Positions 16,579 to 25,258 of a stretch of 64,000 nt of DNA are shown here, piece after piece (position 1 is the first letter of the stretch; each line of letters starts with the position of its first letter). Location: contig JAIRPV010000035.1 of the NCBI GenBank assembly GCA_031256825.1, forward strand, positions 41,431 through 105,430, given 5' to 3'. The stretch is from Oscillospiraceae bacterium. Its GTDB lineage: Bacteria; Bacillota; Clostridia; Oscillospirales; Acutalibacteraceae. The notes beneath the pieces are model-generated. The model did no database searches and had not been told where the DNA came from. It saw nothing but the letters and a program-made list of their open reading frames with translations. The translations under genes were made by a program, and so were the position numbers.

Positions 16579-17559
16579 ATGAAAAAAACCCTGCTGGCGA
16601 TTCTGGCGCTGTTGCTTATCGCGGCAACGGCAATCGGCTTTTCCGCCTGTAACAAAACAACGGAAGACATAGCCACAACAACCCCAACAACGGTTGATAC
16701 CACAGAAGCGGAGTCCACCACGGAAGTCACCGAGCCGTCCCTTGAGCAAAGCACGGAAGAGGCGACTTTAACCGAAGAAGTAACCAGCGAAGTGCCCGCC
16801 AACGCAACAGAGGCCACCACGGGCGCAACCGAAGCCACAAAAGCAACCGAAACAACAAAAGCACCCGAAACAACAACCGCGCCCCCCGCCGACCCCTTCG
16901 CGCCGCCAGAAAACCTGGGCAGCCTTTCCAAGGCCGATCTGCTGGCCTACTTCAATAAAGCGGCCAACCGCGTCCGCAAAGAAAAGCCGGGCTTCAAAAA
17001 AGACGCCAAGCTGAAGATCGACAAAATCTCGCTCAGCGGCTTTGCCGCCATTGCCAACCCCATCATTGAGCCGGTCAAAAACAAGCTCATGCCCGGCGAC
17101 TGGGAATACGAGACCATTGCCAAGGGCAGCAGCAACAGCGGCAAGTTTCTTTCAGAAAACGCGAACGCCTCCGACCTGAAGGCAAGCGACCTGACCACCA
17201 TTTCCGCAACAAAGAACGGCGCAAACTGGGTCATCAGCCTGAAGGTGATCACAGAAAACAACCCAACAAAGGGCACCACCAGCGCCAACTCCCGCGTCAA
17301 CTGCATTGCCACCCCCGAAGAAGTGCTCCGAGACATTACGGATCTCAGCGACGCCATCAGCGCGGACGTCAATAAGGCCACGCTCACGTATCACGATGGC
17401 TACGCCACGATTACCGTCAACCCGAAGGGGCAAGTGATCGAGAGCGAAAGCGGCTTCTTTGTGAACGCGCTGGCCAACGACGTAAAGATTGGGCCAATCA
17501 AAACCAACGTGACCGCCCCGCAGAGCACCGTGATCAAGTGCCACGATTTCATCTGGTAA
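16579..17559 (+). CDS. Thr-rich lipoprotein, paralogue of the 4.8-kb exported protein
   Basis: A 326-residue protein with a type II signal peptide (lipobox FSAC, Cys24). A Thr/Glu/Ala-rich linker spans about 27-105, followed by a C-terminal domain of about 210 residues. The domain starts LLAYFNKAANRVRKEKPG, matching the paralogue at 4825-5778. Both have a flexible wall-spanning linker and no catalytic motif that I recognise. AAGGAGTGTTCGC precedes the ATG. Single-gene unit with promoter and terminator. Likely a surface-anchored binding or structural protein, which is inference. Confidence 0.8.
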   Translation: MKKTLLAILALLLIAATAIGFSACNKTTEDIATTTPTTVDTTEAESTTEVTEPSLEQSTEEATLTEEVTSEVPANATEATTGATEATKATETTKAPETTTAPPADPFAPPENLGSLSKADLLAYFNKAANRVRKEKPGFKKDAKLKIDKISLSGFAAIANPIIEPVKNKLMPGDWEYETIAKGSSNSGKFLSENANASDLKASDLTTISATKNGANWVISLKVITENNPTKGTTSANSRVNCIATPEEVLRDITDLSDAISADVNKATLTYHDGYATITVNPKGQVIESESGFFVNALANDVKIGPIKTNVTAPQSTVIKCHDFIW

Positions 17560-17582
17560 TCTCTCCTTTTGGCAATACAAAG

Positions 17583-17615
17583 CGCCCGGCAAAGCAGTTT
17601 GCCGGGCGTTGTTTG
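17583..17615 (+). terminator. Terminator after the Thr-rich lipoprotein gene
   Basis: Eleven-base arms CGCCCGGCAAA (17583-17593) and TTTGCCGGGCG (17598-17608) with a 4-base loop are followed by TTGTTTGTT. Confidence 0.85.
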
Positions 17616-17631
17616 TTCTGTTGGGGGAGCG

Positions 17632-18561
17632 TTACTTCCAATCCTTCAATTCTTCCGGATGGGCAAAAATATGATCCAGGCGCTGCATGAAGGGAACAAT
17701 ATCGCCGTAATCCAGCGCGCGGTGATCGAACAGAAGGCTGATGGGAATAAATTTGCGGGGAACAACCTCCTTCGCGCCGTCGCCCGCCGTCACCACGCCG
17801 GGGCGTTCCGTCACCGAACCCAGGCCAACCACGCAAATCTGCGGCGGAATGATCTCCAGCAAAGCGGGCGGAGCATAAGAGCCGCGGTAAACGGAACCCA
17901 GGTTCGACACCGTGATGGAGCCCTGTTCAATGTCGCGCTTGGTCAGGCGATCGGTTGCCGGAATCGCAAAGTAATCCTTCCTGGCCTGCCCCGAAAGGCG
18001 GCTCATCTTGCCCTTGCCAAACGCGTTGCCGAGCAGCCTCTGGGCAATGATATCGACCCGGCCCTTTTTGAGCAGGCGAATGGTGTTCTCGAACGCGGCC
18101 TCAAACATGGCCGTTTCGAAGTCGGTGTTTTCCATGCGGCGGCGCACATCTTCGATGTAATCGGAAATCTGCCACAGGCTCATGCGCTCGCAGTTGTGGA
18201 TATTGATGGTCATCATGCCGCCCACGGGCAGGCTCATGGGCACCGAGATATTGATGCTCTCGTGCTGTTCAATGCGGCCGTTGGCCGACTTGCGCCGAAA
18301 GTAGATGTGCCCGTTCATAACAGGCGCCGCAAGAATGCCCTGCGTAACAACGTAAAGCATCAGGGTGTTGGCTGTGACGCGGCTCCACTTTGGATCGGTC
18401 TTGCGCAGCTGCTGATACATCTCCCAAAAGTCGGTGACGTCCGGTTCATAGTTGGTGCCGGCGTGGGGGATGGTTTCCCACGACTCCGTTGTCATGTTGG
18501 CCACAATTTTGCGCTGAAGGCCAAAGTGCTCGACACTGCGGATTTTCTTGTGATCAGGCAT
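17632..18561 (-). CDS. Stand-alone 2-oxoacid dehydrogenase E2-type acyltransferase catalytic domain
   Basis: A 309-residue protein matching only the catalytic domain of lipoamide acyltransferases, a fold shared with chloramphenicol acetyltransferase. No lipoyl or E1/E3-binding domain is present, and no E1 or E3 gene is in the window. The active-site region reads FDHRALDYGD where canonical E2 enzymes have DHRxxDG, so the His and Asp remain but Gly is displaced by Tyr. The ATG at 18561 follows AAAGGTACCTCT. Its acyl acceptor is unknown. Such orphan domains are annotated in many Clostridia. Confidence 0.82.
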   Translation of the reverse strand: MPDHKKIRSVEHFGLQRKIVANMTTESWETIPHAGTNYEPDVTDFWEMYQQLRKTDPKWSRVTANTLMLYVVTQGILAAPVMNGHIYFRRKSANGRIEQHESINISVPMSLPVGGMMTINIHNCERMSLWQISDYIEDVRRRMENTDFETAMFEAAFENTIRLLKKGRVDIIAQRLLGNAFGKGKMSRLSGQARKDYFAIPATDRLTKRDIEQGSITVSNLGSVYRGSYAPPALLEIIPPQICVVGLGSVTERPGVVTAGDGAKEVVPRKFIPISLLFDHRALDYGDIVPFMQRLDHIFAHPEELKDWK

Positions 18562-18648
18562 AGAGGTACCTTTCCTTTTCTATGTTGAATTTTCTATGTT
18601 GAATTCTTTGGATAGGAATAAAACCCAGTATATCATAAAAAAAAGTAC

Positions 18649-18677
18649 TTGACAAGTGAATTTTATTGGGTTATAAT
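18649..18677 (+). promoter_or_regulatory. Sigma-A promoter of the trp operon
   Basis: TTGACA (18649-18654), 17-base spacer, TATAAT (18672-18677). It drives the T-box leader and the trp genes. Confidence 0.92.
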
Positions 18678-18683
18678 ATGTAT

Positions 18684-18973
18684 AATCAAATAAGGAAACC
18701 GATGACGCGGGAATACGGGTGCGCGCGTGCACGCGCAGAGAGCCGGGGTTGCTGGGAGCCTGGCCGGACGCAGCACGCATCTATGGGCCGCCGAGGGCGC
18801 GCATGAACGGCAAACGCTCCGCTGAGTAATGCGCGACGTAGAGGCATACGTCAGTTGCCGGGAATATGATGGTATTCCGCTAAGCGGGGGGAGCGCTCCC
18901 CAACCAGGGTGGCACCGCGGTCGCTGATCGTCCCTGACAGAAGGTTATTATGCCTTTTGTTGGGGCGTTTTTG
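18684..18973 (+). promoter_or_regulatory. T-box leader of the trp operon (tRNA-Trp sensing inferred)
   Basis: The hallmark T-box sequence AGGGTGGCACCGCGG is at 18906-18920. Upstream, the GAGAGCCGGGG and GCTGGGAGCCTGG segments (18737-18764) match the distal part of Stem I. A terminator hairpin at 18929-18971 ends in TTTTT. A UGG triplet at 18784-18786 on the 3' side of Stem I is a plausible specifier, which would make the sensor uncharged tRNA-Trp. I did not fold the leader, so the specifier position is inference. Readthrough would switch on trpD through trpA when tryptophan is short. Confidence 0.92.
18929..18973 (+). terminator. T-box-controlled terminator
   Basis: CGTCCC plus ACAGAAGG pair with CCTTTTGT plus GGGGCG around an 8-base loop and end in TTTTT. 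It is mutually exclusive with the antiterminator that includes the conserved T-box bulge. Confidence 0.85.
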
Positions 18974-19079
18974 CGTTATCTGATTATTATACGCAAGCGC
19001 ACGGAAAAGGTTGCGGAAAAACTTGCAAATTTTGCGGCAAACCGGCCCTGCCGTTTTGCCAATCACAGGAGGAAAACAA

Positions 19080-20087
19080 ATGATTCGAGAAGCCATCAGC
19101 CGAGCCGCCGCGCGGCAAAACCTGGATTACGAAACCGCCGAAGCCGTCATGCACGAGATCATGAACGGCCAGGCCACCGAAATTCAAATGGCAGCGTACC
19201 TTGCCGCCATGAGCTGCAAAGGAGAAACCATCGACGAAATCACCGGTTCCGCAGCCGGCATGCGCAAGCACTGCGTGCGCCTGCTGCACGACATGGAAGC
19301 GCTGGAGATTGTGGGTACCGGCGGCGACCACGCGCATTCGTTCAACATTTCAACCACATCTTCCCTGGTGATTTCCGCCGCCGGCATCCCCGTCGCCAAG
19401 CACGGCAACCGCGCCGCCAGCAGTAAGTCGGGCGCGGCCGACGTCCTCGAAGCGCTGGGGGTGGATATCAACATTCCGCCGGAACGCAGCCTTGCGCTGC
19501 TGCGGGAAATCAACCTCTGTTTCCTTTTTGCGCAAAATTATCACATCGCAATGAAATACGTCGCCCCCGTGCGGCGGGAGCTGGGGATTCGAACCATTTT
19601 CAATATACTCGGGCCGCTGGTTAACCCCGCCGGCGCAAAAATGCAGCTGCTGGGCGTCTACGAGCGCGATCTGGTGGAGCCGATGGCGCGTGTGCTGCGC
19701 AATCTGGGCGTGATGGACGCAATGGTGGTCTTCGGGCAGGATGGCTTGGACGAAATTTCGCTCAGCTCCCCCACCAGCGTCTGCGAGGTGCGCGGCGGAT
19801 CGTTTCGTTCCTATGAGCTTACGCCGGAGCAATTCGGCATGCAACGCTGCGCGAAATCGGCGCTGGAAGGCGGCACGCCGCAAGAAAACGCGGCCATCAC
19901 CCGGGCGATTTTAAGCGGCGAGCCGGGTCCAAAGCGCGACGCGGTTGTGCTCAATTCGGCCGCGGCAATCCACATCGCAAAGCCGGAACTTGCGCTGGAA
20001 CAGGCCATCGCGCTGGCGCGGGAACTGATTGACACGGGCAAAGCGATGCAACAGCTGGAGCGGTTCATCGCGCTGTCGAACGAATAG
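19080..20087 (+). CDS. trpD: Anthranilate phosphoribosyltransferase
   Basis: A 335-residue enzyme joining PRPP to anthranilate. The PRPP loop GTGGDHAHSFNIST and the KHGNRAASSKSGAAD segment are intact. Start ATG at 19080 follows AGGAGGAAAACAA; the frame reaches back to 19011 without a ribosome site. First gene after the T-box. No trpE or trpG precedes it here, which is the usual neighbour, so anthranilate synthase must be encoded elsewhere. Confidence 0.97.
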   Translation: MIREAISRAAARQNLDYETAEAVMHEIMNGQATEIQMAAYLAAMSCKGETIDEITGSAAGMRKHCVRLLHDMEALEIVGTGGDHAHSFNISTTSSLVISAAGIPVAKHGNRAASSKSGAADVLEALGVDINIPPERSLALLREINLCFLFAQNYHIAMKYVAPVRRELGIRTIFNILGPLVNPAGAKMQLLGVYERDLVEPMARVLRNLGVMDAMVVFGQDGLDEISLSSPTSVCEVRGGSFRSYELTPEQFGMQRCAKSALEGGTPQENAAITRAILSGEPGPKRDAVVLNSAAAIHIAKPELALEQAIALARELIDTGKAMQQLERFIALSNE

Positions 20088-20096
20088 GGGGAACGG

Positions 20097-20888
20097 ATGC
20101 ATCTAACGCAGTACTACACGGAACTTTACGACGAAGAAGCGCGGCTGCTGCCCGCTGCCGGGCAGGTGGAATTCCTTACCACCATGCGCTATCTCGAACG
20201 CTATCTGCGCCCCAATCAGCACGTGCTCGAACTCGGCGCGGGCACGGGCCGGTATTCGCTGGCGCTGGCGCGCGCGGGGTATCGCGTAACCGCCCTGGAA
20301 CTGGTGCAGCACAACATCGATGTGTTCCGGCATAAGCTCAGGCCAACGGATCATATGATACTGGAGCAGGGCAACGCGCTGGATTTATCGCGCTTTCGCG
20401 ACGAAACGTTTGATGTGACATTATTGCTCGGGCCAATGTACCACTTGTATACCCGCGACGATCAGTCGCTGGCGCTGCGTGAAGCTTTGCGTGTCACAAA
20501 ACCCGGCGGCCTGCTGTTCGCGGCGTATTGCATGGCGGACAGCTGCCTGTTGTACTCCGGCTTTTTAAGGGGGCAAGTTGACGCTTTTTTGGCCGAAGGC
20601 AAACTGCGCCCAGAGGGTTGGCGCTGCCTTTCGCAGCCAAAAGATATCTTTCAGCTTTACCGCCGCGAAGACATTGAGGCCCTGACCGCTCCCCTGCCCT
20701 GCGAACGGCTGCACTATGTGGCCGCCGACGGCCTGAGCCGTTTCATGCGCGAAGCCCTGGATCAGATGCCGCCCGAGCGCTTTGCGCTCTTTTTGGAGTA
20801 CCACTGGTGGCTGTGCGAGCGCCCCGGCTTCGCCGACGCGACCGAACACAGCCTGGATATCCTGCGAAAATGGGAGGGCGCAAAATGA
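20097..20888 (+). CDS. Class I SAM-dependent methyltransferase inserted in the trp operon
   Basis: A 263-residue Rossmann methyltransferase. The SAM motif is VLELGAGTGRYSLALARAGY at about 43-62, with acidic ALEL at the end of beta2 and LLLGPMYHLY as motif IV. It starts 9 bases after trpD and ends overlapping trpC by 4 bases, so it is an integral, translationally coupled part of the operon. No trp pathway step needs a methyltransferase. The target is unknown and could be a tryptophan-derived metabolite. Confidence 0.88.
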   Translation: MHLTQYYTELYDEEARLLPAAGQVEFLTTMRYLERYLRPNQHVLELGAGTGRYSLALARAGYRVTALELVQHNIDVFRHKLRPTDHMILEQGNALDLSRFRDETFDVTLLLGPMYHLYTRDDQSLALREALRVTKPGGLLFAAYCMADSCLLYSGFLRGQVDAFLAEGKLRPEGWRCLSQPKDIFQLYRREDIEALTAPLPCERLHYVAADGLSRFMREALDQMPPERFALFLEYHWWLCERPGFADATEHSLDILRKWEGAK

Positions 20889-21661
20889 TTTTAGACGATA
20901 TTGCCAACCGCACGGCGCAGCGCCTGGAAGCGCAAAAACGCGCCTTGCCGCAGGCCGAACTGCGGCGCGCCGCAGAAGCTATGCCGCCGGCGCCGTCGTT
21001 TCGCCAGGCGCTGAAAGCACCGGGGCTTTCTATCATCAGCGAAGTAAAGCGCGCGTCGCCCTCCAAAGGGATGATCGCCGAAGCGTTCCCGTATCTGGAA
21101 ATCGCGCGAACGTATGAACAGGCCGGGGCCGCCGCCATCTCGGTGCTGACCGAACCGGAGTTTTTTCTGGGCAGCAACCAATATTTAGAAGAAATTGCGC
21201 GGCAGGTCCGCATCCCCTGTCTGCGGAAAGACTTCACCATCGATCCCTACCAAATTTATCAGGCAAAAGCGCTGGGGGCGGCGTCCGTATTGCTGATTTG
21301 CGCGCTGCTCCGCCGCGACGCGCTGTCTGACTTCATCGCTTTGGCAAGCCAGCTCGGAATGGCTTCGCTGGTGGAAGCGCACGACGAGAGCGAACTTACG
21401 ATGGCGCTGGAAGCGGGGGCGCAAATTGTGGGCGTAAACAACCGGGATCTGCGCACGTTTCGGGTGGACTTTGGCACATGTCTGCGGCTGCGGCCGCTCG
21501 TGCCGCCGGAGATCGTTTTTGTGGCCGAAAGCGGCATTGCCGCGCCGGAAGACGCCCGGCGGCTGCAAGAAGCCGGGGTCGACGCCGCGTTAATCGGCGA
21601 AACGCTCATGCGCGCAAGCGATAAAGCGGCCATGATTCGGCTTTTGCGGGGTGACCTATGA
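20885..21661 (+). CDS. trpC: Indole-3-glycerol phosphate synthase
   Basis: A 258-residue TIM barrel. Typical motifs are ISEVKRASPSKG at about residue 46, LRKDFTIDPYQIYQAKALGA and VGVNNRDLRTF, followed by FVAESGI. ATG at 20885 overlaps the methyltransferase stop (ATGA); a longer frame reaches 20807 inside that gene. Converts CdRP to indole-3-glycerol phosphate. Monofunctional, with trpF separate. Confidence 0.97.
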   Translation: MILDDIANRTAQRLEAQKRALPQAELRRAAEAMPPAPSFRQALKAPGLSIISEVKRASPSKGMIAEAFPYLEIARTYEQAGAAAISVLTEPEFFLGSNQYLEEIARQVRIPCLRKDFTIDPYQIYQAKALGAASVLLICALLRRDALSDFIALASQLGMASLVEAHDESELTMALEAGAQIVGVNNRDLRTFRVDFGTCLRLRPLVPPEIVFVAESGIAAPEDARRLQEAGVDAALIGETLMRASDKAAMIRLLRGDL

Positions 21662-22257
21662 TAAAACTAAAAATATGCGGTTTGCGCCGCGCCGCTGATG
21701 TGGATTATGTCAACGAGGCAAAGGCGGATTATGCCGGGTTTGTTTTTGCGGAAGAAAGCCGGCGCTTCATCAACCCGGCCCAGGCGGCGCTGCTGCGCGC
21801 GCGCCTGGCCAAAGGCATTGCCCCCGTCGGGGTGTTCGTCAACGCGCCGGCCGAAAGCATTGTCTCGCTTTATCAAAGCGGCGTGATAGCGATCGCCCAA
21901 CTGCATGGCGAAGAAGACGAAGCCTACATCGCCGCGCTGAAAGAGCAATGCGATATCCCGGTGATTCAAGTGTTTCGCATGCGCGCAACAACAGAAATCA
22001 CCCCCACCCGCGCCGATTATATTTTGCTCGACAGCGGCTCGGGCAGCGGCCAACCCTTTGACTGGTCACGGATCAACCGGTCGGCGGTTCCGGAAAAGCC
22101 GTGGTTTTTGGCCGGGGGAATCGGTTTGTCCAATATCGAAAAGGCGCTGGCGCTGGCGCCCTATGCCATTGACGTAAGTTCAGGCGCGGAACGCAACGGC
22201 TGGAAGGATCGCGCCGCCATCATAGAATTAGCAAAGAAAGTGAGGAATTTGGGATGA
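21658..22257 (+). CDS. trpF: Phosphoribosylanthranilate isomerase
   Basis: A 199-residue barrel with [14 protein letters not shown] at the N terminus (catalytic Cys), GVFVNAP, QLHGEED and [11 protein letters not shown]. Overlaps both neighbours by 4 bases. Catalyses the Amadori rearrangement of PRA to CdRP. Confidence 0.96.
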   Translation: MIKLKICGLRRAADVDYVNEAKADYAGFVFAEESRRFINPAQAALLRARLAKGIAPVGVFVNAPAESIVSLYQSGVIAIAQLHGEEDEAYIAALKEQCDIPVIQVFRMRATTEITPTRADYILLDSGSGSGQPFDWSRINRSAVPEKPWFLAGGIGLSNIEKALALAPYAIDVSSGAERNGWKDRAAIIELAKKVRNLG

Positions 22258-23438
22258 GTGCAGGACGGTTCGGCGAATACGGGGGGCAATATATCCCCGA
22301 AACGCTGATGAACGAAATCCATGCCCTGGAACAGGCATACGCGCACTACAAGGATGACCCCGCGTTCGTTGCGGAACTGGACGGGCTGCTGAAGGAATAC
22401 GCGGGCAGGCCATCGCTGCTTTATGACGCAAAAAAGCTGACGGCCGCGCTGGGCGGCGCGCGGGTATATTTGAAGCGGGAGGATCTGAACCACACCGGTT
22501 CGCACAAAATCAACAACGTGCTGGGGCAGGCGCTGCTGGCCCGCCGCATGGGCAAAACCCGCGTGATTGCCGAAACCGGCGCCGGGCAGCATGGCGTTGC
22601 CACAGCCACGGCGGCGGCGCTGCTGGGCCTGGAATGCGAAATCTTCATGGGGCGCGAGGACACCGAACGGCAGGCGCTAAACGTTTACCGCATGGAACTG
22701 TTGGGGGCAAAAGTGCACCCGGTGACATCCGGCACGATGACGCTCAAAGACGCGGTCAACGAAACCATGCGCGAATGGGTCAGCCGCACCGCCGACACCC
22801 ACTATGTGCTCGGTTCTGTCATGGGCCCGCACCCCTTCCCCACCATCGTGCGGGATTTTCAGAGCGTCATCAGCCGCGAAGCGCGCGCGCAAATCTTAGA
22901 GCGCGAGGGCAAACTGCCCGCCGCCGTTATCGCCTGCGTGGGCGGCGGCAGCAACGCAATGGGCATGTTTTATCACTTTATACCGGACAAGCAGGTGCGG
23001 CTCATCGGCTGCGAAGCCGCGGGCAAGGGCGTGGACACGCAACTGCACGCGGCCACCATCGCGCGGGGCGAAACCGGCGTTTTCCACGGGATGAAATCTC
23101 TTTTCTGCCAAAACAGCGAAGGGCAAATCGCCCCGGTATACTCCATTTCGGCGGGGCTTGATTACCCCGGCATCGGCCCGGAGCACGCGAACCTGCATGC
23201 CACAGGCCGCGCGGAATATGTGCCTGTGACCGACGACGAGGCCGTGGATGCGTTCGAGTTCCTGGCGCGCACGGAAGGGATTATCTGCGCGGTTGAAAGC
23301 GCCCACGCCGTTGCGCACGCCCGGAAAATTGTGCCTGCTATGTCGAGCAACGACAGCATTATCCTCTGCCTTTCCGGCCGGGGCGACAAAGATGTGGCCG
23401 CCATCGCGCGCTACAAGGGGAGGGAAATCCATGAGTAA
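22254..23438 (+). CDS. trpB: Tryptophan synthase beta chain
   Basis: A 394-residue PLP enzyme. Starts [17 protein letters not shown], with the PLP lysine in HTGSHKINN, the phosphate site [13 protein letters not shown], and the LSGRGDKD tail. It is the TrpB1 type that pairs with TrpA. Start overlaps trpF by 4 bases and the end overlaps trpA by 8. Confidence 0.98.
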   Translation: MSAGRFGEYGGQYIPETLMNEIHALEQAYAHYKDDPAFVAELDGLLKEYAGRPSLLYDAKKLTAALGGARVYLKREDLNHTGSHKINNVLGQALLARRMGKTRVIAETGAGQHGVATATAAALLGLECEIFMGREDTERQALNVYRMELLGAKVHPVTSGTMTLKDAVNETMREWVSRTADTHYVLGSVMGPHPFPTIVRDFQSVISREARAQILEREGKLPAAVIACVGGGSNAMGMFYHFIPDKQVRLIGCEAAGKGVDTQLHAATIARGETGVFHGMKSLFCQNSEGQIAPVYSISAGLDYPGIGPEHANLHATGRAEYVPVTDDEAVDAFEFLARTEGIICAVESAHAVAHARKIVPAMSSNDSIILCLSGRGDKDVAAIARYKGREIHE

Positions 23439-24201
23439 AATCGCGAATGCGTTCGATCACGGCAAGGCCTTCATCGGCTTCGTTACAGGCGGCGATCCAA
23501 CGCTGGAACTGAGCGAACAATATATCCTGGCAATGGCGCGGGCCGGGGCCGATCTGATTGAAATCGGCATCCCGTTCAGCGATCCAATCGCCGAAGGGGC
23601 AACGATTCAAGAAGCGAACCTGCGCGCGCTGCGGGCGGGCAGCACGGTTGAAAAAATATTTGGCCTGGCCGGGCGCGCGCGCGCGCAAATCCAAACGCCG
23701 CTGGTCTTCCTGACTTACCTCAACCCCGTCTATCGTTACGGCTACGAAGCCTTTTTTGCGCGCTGCGCCGCGGTTGGCGTGGACGGCATTATCATTCCGG
23801 ATCTGCCCTTTGAGGAGCAGGGCGAACTGCGGGATATCTGCGCCGCGAACGGCGTGGATCTCATCTCGCTCATCGCGCCCACGTCGAAACAGCGCATTGC
23901 CGAAATTGCCCGCTGCGCGACCGGCTTTTTGTATGCGGTGAGTTCTATGGGCGTTACAGGCGTGCGCAGCGAACTCAACAGCGGCTTGCCCGGCATGATA
24001 CAGCTGGCCAAGGCCACGGCAAAAATCCCCGTCGCGGTGGGGTTTGGCGTCTCCAGCCCGGCGCAGGCAAAAGCCATCGCGCAATATGCCGACGGCGTGA
24101 TCGTGGGCAGCGCCATCGTCAAGCTCGTGGAGCAATATGGCGAAGCCGCCGAACCGCATATTGACCGGTATGTGCGCGAGATGAAGCAAGCGATCGGCTG
24201 A
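23431..24201 (+). CDS. trpA: Tryptophan synthase alpha chain
   Basis: A 256-residue TIM barrel cleaving indole-3-glycerol phosphate. FVTGGDP, the catalytic Glu in [12 protein letters not shown] and the Asp in [11 protein letters not shown] are present, as is [14 protein letters not shown] at 23431 lies within trpB; a frame extending to 23248 is spurious. Last gene of the operon. No good terminator follows before the converging amidase gene at 24224. Confidence 0.97.
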   Translation: MSKIANAFDHGKAFIGFVTGGDPTLELSEQYILAMARAGADLIEIGIPFSDPIAEGATIQEANLRALRAGSTVEKIFGLAGRARAQIQTPLVFLTYLNPVYRYGYEAFFARCAAVGVDGIIIPDLPFEEQGELRDICAANGVDLISLIAPTSKQRIAEIARCATGFLYAVSSMGVTGVRSELNSGLPGMIQLAKATAKIPVAVGFGVSSPAQAKAIAQYADGVIVGSAIVKLVEQYGEAAEPHIDRYVREMKQAIG

Positions 24202-24223
24202 AGCGCGCCCTGCCCCCTGCGGA

Positions 24224-25063
24224 TCACCGCAGAAGCGTCAGCCTGTCCAGCGAGCACCATGTGTTGATGCTTTGCAGCCGCCCGCACGGCACGCCGTTGA
24301 TCACCATAAAGCGATCCAGCGTGAATACGCCGTTTTTTACCCATGGTTTGAGGTCGGGCCCGCCGGGATAATAATTGGCCGCCTCCGCTTTCAAGCGAAC
24401 CTGGTCGCCCAGTCCAAAAACGCCGGAAAACGGCGCGCCCGGCGTTGCGGGGGCTGGGCGCGGCTGTTCCGGGTTCTCTTTCGTCGGCTGCGCGCCAAGT
24501 TTTTTCTGCACCCGCGCGCGGAAATCGTTCATCGTCAGGCCATAGCGCCTCAGCCAGTGGCCAATGTCCTCGTGGTGGCTGGCAATCCCTTTTTGGTGCC
24601 CTTCGCCGTGATCCACCACATCTTTGGCCGCAAGATAAAATTGCTTGCACAAATGCGCGCAAAGGTCGGTGGCCTCCTCATAGACCGCGCGAAAATACGT
24701 CTCGTTGCCCAGCCCGTCTTCGCAGCACTCAAAACCGATGTGCGTATCGTTCCCCGAACCGTTGAGGCCGCTGGCGCAATGCCAGCCGCGCATATTCCAG
24801 GGCAGCACCTGATAGGTGGCAACTGTGCCGTCGGCCAGTTTGCCAACAAACGCGTGGCAGCAAATCTGCCGGCCTTCGGGGCGCGGCTGGTTCCAGTGGT
24901 TCCCCGCGGGGTTCGCGCCCAGCCTGCCGTCGTCCGGCCCAACGTAGCGGCTGAGTTTTGGGTTGTTCGCGCCCGTGCTGTGCACCATGATCCCTTTCGG
25001 CGCCAACGGGCGCCCCGCCTGGTAGCATTCATTTTTTGTTAAGAGCAGCTGATACAGTTTCAT
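24224..25063 (-). CDS. N-acetylmuramoyl-L-alanine amidase (Amidase_2) with C-terminal binding domain
   Basis: A 279-residue endolysin-like enzyme. The Amidase_2/PGRP domain spans about 15-185. Likely zinc ligands are in IMVHSTGANN and ASHHEDIGHW. A Pro-rich linker follows, then a domain of about 70 residues (GLGDQVRLKAEAANYYPGG) of the small wall-binding kind seen in clostridial and phage lysins. No signal peptide, so it may need lysis or a holin-like route. GAGGGGGTG precedes the ATG at 25063. No phage genes surround it. Confidence 0.88.
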   Translation of the reverse strand: MKLYQLLLTKNECYQAGRPLAPKGIMVHSTGANNPKLSRYVGPDDGRLGANPAGNHWNQPRPEGRQICCHAFVGKLADGTVATYQVLPWNMRGWHCASGLNGSGNDTHIGFECCEDGLGNETYFRAVYEEATDLCAHLCKQFYLAAKDVVDHGEGHQKGIASHHEDIGHWLRRYGLTMNDFRARVQKKLGAQPTKENPEQPRPAPATPGAPFSGVFGLGDQVRLKAEAANYYPGGPDLKPWVKNGVFTLDRFMVINGVPCGRLQSINTWCSLDRLTLLR

Positions 25064-25210
25064 CTCATGCACCCCCTCTTTTGCAATCCTGATTTCCTGT
25101 GGCAAACAAGCGTTCCAGATGCGGCAAAAATGGGCTATGCAAAGCGGCGGCCAGGGTTGTCCGGCCTTGCAGTTCAGTATATGGCCCGCTGCCGGGATGG
25201 GTGCAAACAA

Positions 25211-25243
25211 CCAACCCCCTTGTCGCGCATGGCGGCAAGGGGG
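25211..25243 (-). terminator. Terminator of the pcrA-lacZ-metallophosphoesterase unit
   Basis: On the reverse strand CCCCCTTG (25243-25236) and CAAGGGGG (25222-25215) form a hairpin followed by TTGGTTGTTTG. It lies just past the metallophosphoesterase stop. Confidence 0.65.
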
Positions 25244-25258
25244 TTTGGCGCTTTTCTG

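Noticed and set aside
24217..24232. Terminator after trpA (CTGCGG-ATCA-CCGCAG)
   Set aside because: No T tract follows in the forward direction and the stem lies in the end of the opposing amidase gene.
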